Origin: GWB1-54-5 sp035290085
GTDB taxonomy: Bacteria > Patescibacteriota > Gracilibacteria > Peribacterales > Peribacteraceae
Length of the DNA stretch: 33,411 nt
Assembly: GCA_035290085.1 (NCBI GenBank)
Contig: DATDVK010000110.1
Location: 1 to 33,411, forward strand
Reading direction: 5' to 3'
This document shows positions 30,113 to 33,411 of the stretch, piece after piece. The position numbers and the translations under genes were made by a program. Position 1 is the stretch's first letter, and each line of letters opens with the position of its first letter. Below the pieces are notes generated by a model that did not search any database, was not told where the DNA came from, and saw only the letters and a list, made by a program, of their open reading frames with translations.

Positions 30113-31066
30113 TCATACCCGTGGTTTCACTGTGTGCTCCGGCTCCTTCCCGGCCAGGAACTGATCGATGGACTCGAAGCAGTCAATGAACATGTTCTTC
30201 ATGCTGTCATCAGCGTAGAACGCGATGTGTGGCGTGGAGACGACGTTCGGGAGCTTGATGAGTTCTTTGTTCTCCTTGAAATTCTGTTCGTGCTCCAGCA
30301 CATCGAGCAGCGCGTACGCAACCTTGCCGCTCTTCAGTGCCTTGAGCAGGGCGTCGGAATCTATGAGGGAGCCGCGGGCGGTGTTCACCAGCACGACACC
30401 TTTGCGCATAGCTGCGAAGGCTTTTGCATTGATGATGTGCTCCGTCTCTTTGAGGGCCGGTATGTGCAGCGTAATGATATCGCTCTGCGAGAACAGTTCC
30501 GGAAGTTCCACGTACGTCACACCGAGGAGGTCTTCCAGTTCTGCGACGTGTACATGGTCACTCGCAAGGATTCTCATACCGAAGCCGTGCGCAATCTGTG
30601 CCACGCGGCGCCCGATCTTCCCCGTGCCAACAATGCCGATAGTCTTCCCGCGCAGCGCCATGCCGCGCAGGCCGTGGTAGTCGAATGTGCCTCCCTCCAC
30701 GCGGTCGTCCGCTTCCGCAACATGGCGGAGAGCACTGAGGAGCAGGGCGAAAACATGCTCTGCAATGACATGCGAACCGTAGTCCGGAACATTACAGACG
30801 ACGATGCCCCGTCTCTTACATTCTTCCATGTCGATGTGGTCGTACCCCACGGAGCGTGCTGCAACCAGTTTGAGCTTCGGGAGTGTATCAAGATCTTTCT
30901 TCTTCAGCTGTGAGTAAATGAATGTGGAGAGGATTTCTGCATTCTTGCACCGCTCCGGCACACCTTTGTCCTGGAGTTTCCCCGGGAGGACAAGACTCTT
31001 TCGGTATTTTGTCTGCACCTCTTTTTTGTCATCAGGCTCTATCTCGAGAAATACGATGTTGCTCAT
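30113..31066 (-). CDS. D-isomer-specific 2-hydroxyacid dehydrogenase
   Basis: An NAD(P)-dependent oxidoreductase acting on D-2-hydroxyacids such as D-lactate; the precise substrate is open. The 317 residues have the family's split catalytic domain and a central Rossmann fold with GIVGTGKIGRRVAQIAHGF, the catalytic-Arg region NTARGSLIDSDALL, a late Glu in LDVLEHE and His in NVVSTPHIAFYADDSM, so the Arg-Glu-His set is present. Likely role is fermentation (D-lactate formation) or cell-wall precursor supply. Copy C of the dispersed repeat lies immediately upstream and contributes a TGGTATGAT box. Confidence 0.93.
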   Translation of the reverse strand: MSNIVFLEIEPDDKKEVQTKYRKSLVLPGKLQDKGVPERCKNAEILSTFIYSQLKKKDLDTLPKLKLVAARSVGYDHIDMEECKRRGIVVCNVPDYGSHVIAEHVFALLLSALRHVAEADDRVEGGTFDYHGLRGMALRGKTIGIVGTGKIGRRVAQIAHGFGMRILASDHVHVAELEDLLGVTYVELPELFSQSDIITLHIPALKETEHIINAKAFAAMRKGVVLVNTARGSLIDSDALLKALKSGKVAYALLDVLEHEQNFKENKELIKLPNVVSTPHIAFYADDSMKNMFIDCFESIDQFLAGKEPEHTVKPRV

Positions 31067-31089
31067 AGAATAGTGGAGGAGTTGCTTCT

Positions 31090-31098
31090 ATCATACCA
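31090..31098 (-). promoter_or_regulatory. Extended -10 at the edge of repeat copy C
   Basis: On the minus strand AGTGGTATGAT (TATGAT at 31095 to 31090) is formed by the repeat's left end plus flank, 23 nt before the dehydrogenase ATG. The same repeat end gives GGTATGAG in copy B and GGTATCAG in copy A. Confidence 0.4.
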
Positions 31099-31230
31099 CT
31101 TCGCGTTTAAACGATACCAATGCACCGCAGTTTGGCAGAAGCAATTGCTGACTTGTACAAACGCTACGCGGTACAAGAGGAGAGAGTTTCCATTTTCAGG
31201 AACAGTATCCTTGTAATTGCAACTTGGCAT
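31091..31230 (+). repeat. Dispersed ~140-bp repeat, copy C
   Basis: Left end CATACCACTTCGCGTTTAAA, core CTTGTACAAACGCTACGCGG with GTACAAG (a 7-bp stem around AAACGCTACGCG), then GAGGAGAGAG and tail TTGCAACTTGG. A plus frame reads LAEAIADLYKRYAVQEERVS...VIATW. Together with the promoter of the next gene it fills the 321-bp gap between divergent genes. Confidence 0.8.
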
Positions 31231-31333
31231 CATCATGCAATAGCCTTTCTTTGTGAAGGGATTCTTGGTGGAGGAGATCCTTCTGCACTGCCGTATTCAT
31301 GCCTTCTGTATAAATTTGTTATATGCAAGACAC

Positions 31334-31361
31334 TTGAATACTCAGCTTGGCAAACTATGCT
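31334..31361 (+). promoter_or_regulatory. Promoter of the duplicated coiled-coil protein gene
   Basis: TTGAAT (31334-31339), a 16-bp spacer and TATGCT (31356-31361). Transcription would begin near 31368, leaving a leader of about 20 nt before ATG 31388. No Shine-Dalgarno. Confidence 0.6.
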
Positions 31362-31387
31362 GCTACCGTACGTTTCCCGCTCTTCCT

Positions 31388-33411
31388 ATGCGCCTCACCC
31401 GCATTCTGGTCCTGAGTTGCATTGTTCTCCTCCTCCCCATGCAGGGGGTGCACGCCCAGAGCAGTTTCTTTGATGTGTTTTTTGACCTTGATTCTCAGCC
31501 GGGGCAACCCGATCTCCCGCCATTCAGCGAGATTTCCCCTCCGTCGCCGGATACGTCTCAGGTCGGGAGTTTCTTCGATATCTTCTCTCAGATTGATATT
31601 CCAGAGCTTACGGAATGTAATCCCTGTGATGTGCTGAAGGCAGAACTCGAGGCAGCACAGGAAGAAGCTGTGGAGCTTGATGGTGCTCTTCGCGATGTGT
31701 ATTTCTCTCTCGATGGAGCGTCTCAGGAGCGAATGCGGCTGGGACAATTCCTCCGGGAGGCGGAACTTCTTCTCAGCGATCTCACCGATCCCCGCAGCTG
31801 GGTGGAGTCTGGCGGGAAGCGCATCGATACGTCTGATCTGCGTGTCATGGAAGCATACAATGCAGAGCTGTGGGAGTCCTATAAGTCTGGTTTCATGACG
31901 GCGGAGGAGTATCAGCAGCGTCTCACCCAGGGGTTAACTAATGAGGAGCGTACAGCAAGGAAACAGGAGATGATCAAGAATGTCCGCAAGCAGGTGAAGG
32001 ATCTGAAAAAGCAGCTCGAGGAGGCGAAGGAGAAAGAAGGGGATCTTGCAGCGCAGGCGGATGAACTTGAGGGACTGCTCGCTGCGGTGCGGGGACGCAT
32101 CGAGGACCTTCTGCGGAAGCTTGAAGAATGTCTGCAACGGTGTGTGGAGGGGCCGGTGAACATTGTCGAGGATTTCGGCATGGGGCAGGTGGAGGGGCCG
32201 AGCCTGCTTGAGCGTCTCTTTGGCTGGCTGTTCGGCGGTGAGCCGGAACCGCCGGCAGATACGCCTGCGGATGATCTTGGCTTTCCACCGCTGGGTGTTC
32301 CATTGCCGCCGGCATTATTCCCCCCCGGCTTTCTGGATTCGCTGTCCATTCCTCCCCCGTCAGGTCCCCTTGAGGGCTTCAGTCCCGGGATTGTCCTGCC
32401 CCCGTTCCCGCTTGTCCTGCCGGAGTGTGCCGAGTGTGATGAACTTCTCCAGATGATTCAGGAGATCGAGGATGAGCTCCAGGCTGTCGGGAAAGATTTG
32501 GATACTCTGAACGACGAACTTCTGGAGGCTCTGCTCGATGAGCACGATGCAGAACGGAGGCGGGATGATGTGCAAAAACGCCTCGAGGCATTTACGAATC
32601 CGCGGTCATCGGCTCAGTCAGGCGGTCATAGCATCACTTCCGCCGATCTTGAGGTCATGCGGGACTACAACCGCAGCCTCTGGCAGCAGTACCGCAGCGG
32701 AGACCTTACCGCACAGGAACTTGAGCAGAAGTGGGAGGAAGGTCTCTCGGATGCCGAGCGTGAGCAGCTCAAGGAAAAAATGAAAGAGCAGCTTGAGCAG
32801 GAGCTTGCGGATGCACAGAGGGAACTGGACGAGGTCAGTACGCATGCAGAAGATCTTCTGCAGCTTTTCAACGACACACTCGAAGCGGCGAACGGTCTCC
32901 TTGAGGAGTTGCAGAGACTGCAGGAGGAATATGATGCATGCATTCAAGAGTGCATCGATGAGGAAGAGATAAAGGTCGGTGGATTTGGAGTATTCCTTCC
33001 TCTGCCGGATGATTTCCAGGATGGATCAGAGTCCGGTATCGGTGGCACGGCGACGTTCAGCAATGGGGTTGTCATACAACCGGGACAGCCGCTTGATGTG
33101 AATGATCTTCTCAAAAAATCAGACCAATTTGATCCGCAGACGGGAGAGCTGGATTTGGGGGGCCTGAAGTACAGGTTCGATGCCGGGAACAATCTGGTTC
33201 CCAGCGGAGAGGAGAATGCCGCTCCTGTCATTCCATCAGACGGCGTAGAGGACAGAGGTTTCTTCTGTAGGATATTCGGGCTCTTCTGCCCGGAGGAGGC
33301 CGAGCTCCCTCTGCCGGCATTCGGTGATTACGTTGATTGTGTGGCACAGAAATCTCAGGAGCCTTCCTGCATGCCATTCGATGCGAATGAGGATGGTGCA
33401 GTGGATCTTGC
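31388..33411 (+). CDS. Secreted protein with two 176-residue cysteine-bracketed coiled-coil modules and an EF-hand (3' partial)
   Basis: Family not recognised. The frame runs off the window after 674 codons. Signal peptide MRLTRILVLSCIVLLLPM, cleavage likely near HAQ. Two homologous modules follow. Module 1 runs from Cys77-x2-Cys80 (ECNPCD) to Cys248-x3-Cys252 (CLQRC). Module 2 runs from Cys347-x2-Cys350 (ECAECD) to Cys518-x3-Cys522 (CIQEC). Both span exactly 176 residues and share a central motif (TSDLRVMEAYNAELWESYKS versus SADLEVMRDYNRSLWQQYRS) flanked by Glu/Leu/Lys-rich helices. A Pro-rich linker of about 94 residues separates them. The last visible residues, PFDANEDGAVDL, form an EF-hand/dockerin-like calcium loop. 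Probably an extracellular, disulfide-clamped helical protein. Confidence 0.85.
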   Translation, partial: MRLTRILVLSCIVLLLPMQGVHAQSSFFDVFFDLDSQPGQPDLPPFSEISPPSPDTSQVGSFFDIFSQIDIPELTECNPCDVLKAELEAAQEEAVELDGALRDVYFSLDGASQERMRLGQFLREAELLLSDLTDPRSWVESGGKRIDTSDLRVMEAYNAELWESYKSGFMTAEEYQQRLTQGLTNEERTARKQEMIKNVRKQVKDLKKQLEEAKEKEGDLAAQADELEGLLAAVRGRIEDLLRKLEECLQRCVEGPVNIVEDFGMGQVEGPSLLERLFGWLFGGEPEPPADTPADDLGFPPLGVPLPPALFPPGFLDSLSIPPPSGPLEGFSPGIVLPPFPLVLPECAECDELLQMIQEIEDELQAVGKDLDTLNDELLEALLDEHDAERRRDDVQKRLEAFTNPRSSAQSGGHSITSADLEVMRDYNRSLWQQYRSGDLTAQELEQKWEEGLSDAEREQLKEKMKEQLEQELADAQRELDEVSTHAEDLLQLFNDTLEAANGLLEELQRLQEEYDACIQECIDEEEIKVGGFGVFLPLPDDFQDGSESGIGGTATFSNGVVIQPGQPLDVNDLLKKSDQFDPQTGELDLGGLKYRFDAGNNLVPSGEENAAPVIPSDGVEDRGFFCRIFGLFCPEEAELPLPAFGDYVDCVAQKSQEPSCMPFDANEDGAVDL

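Noticed and set aside
18853..31230. The three dispersed repeats as integron attC sites
   Set aside because: They have an imperfect inverted repeat but not the attC consensus ends (RYYYAAC/GTTRRRY), and no integrase or cassette layout is visible.
1..33411. tRNA genes, CRISPR arrays, prophage or transposase genes
   Set aside because: I saw no tRNA T-arm consensus in a cloverleaf context, no regularly spaced repeats and no transposase, integrase or phage structural motif.

Overview
The window looks like a chromosomal segment of a bacterium with about 55% GC and standard stop codons. TGA terminates many genes, including ATGA overlaps, which excludes the UGA=Gly code of Gracilibacteria/Absconditabacteria. 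The gene mix is an archaeal-type mevalonate route, few Shine-Dalgarno sequences, promoters almost touching start codons, many small secreted coiled-coil proteins of unknown function and dockerin-like EF-hands. I infer a Candidate Phyla Radiation lineage such as Peregrinibacteria/Peribacteria; this placement is not proven by anything in the window.

Layout. 1-1558: 3' part of a large surface protein (dockerin pair, cadherin-like repeats, SLH-like tail). 1559-1873: two intrinsic terminators around a short transcript-sized segment. 1874-5554 (+): RluA-type pseudouridine synthase, a ~600-bp hairpin-rich non-coding stretch, trpS, a secreted unknown, maf. 5584-8342 (-): suhB-like phosphatase preceded by an overlapping 45-codon poly-Asp ORF, a YgjP-type metallopeptidase, a secreted coiled-coil protein. 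8386-13045 (-): glucan operon GT4 - GH57 - GH15. 13190-13876 (-): Crp/Fnr regulator. 13919-22290 (-): isoprenoid region with idi, uppS, mevalonate kinase, diphosphomevalonate decarboxylase, a GNAT, HMG-CoA reductase, HMG-CoA synthase, thiolase, and a DUF35 OB-fold protein fused to a guanylate-kinase-like P-loop domain. 22374-25913 (+): PLP-dependent aminotransferase, pdxS, pdxT, LysE/RhtB exporter. 25935-31066 (-): secreted unknown, GT39-like membrane glycosyltransferase, MFS transporter, D-2-hydroxyacid dehydrogenase. 31388-end (+): 5' part of a secreted protein with two cysteine-bracketed coiled-coil modules and an EF-hand.

How the genes work together. Thiolase, HMG-CoA synthase and DUF35 would convert acetyl-CoA to HMG-CoA, HMG-CoA reductase gives mevalonate, the kinase and decarboxylase lead to IPP, Idi isomerises it and UppS builds undecaprenyl diphosphate, the lipid carrier for envelope glycans. 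No recognisable phosphomevalonate kinase is present. The only unassigned kinase-like domain in the cluster is the one fused to DUF35, whose GMP-site residues look altered. PdxS/PdxT make the PLP used by the neighbouring aminotransferase. The glucan operon is probably for glycogen or maltodextrin turnover.

Non-coding signals. Two related inverted-repeat elements end 9-10 bp before the trpS and GT39 start codons and appear to carry a promoter. Three copies of a ~140-bp dispersed repeat lie between minus-strand genes. Extended -10 promoters (TGnTATnnT) 6-11 nt from start codons suggest widespread leaderless initiation. I found no tRNA, rRNA, CRISPR array or transposase gene.
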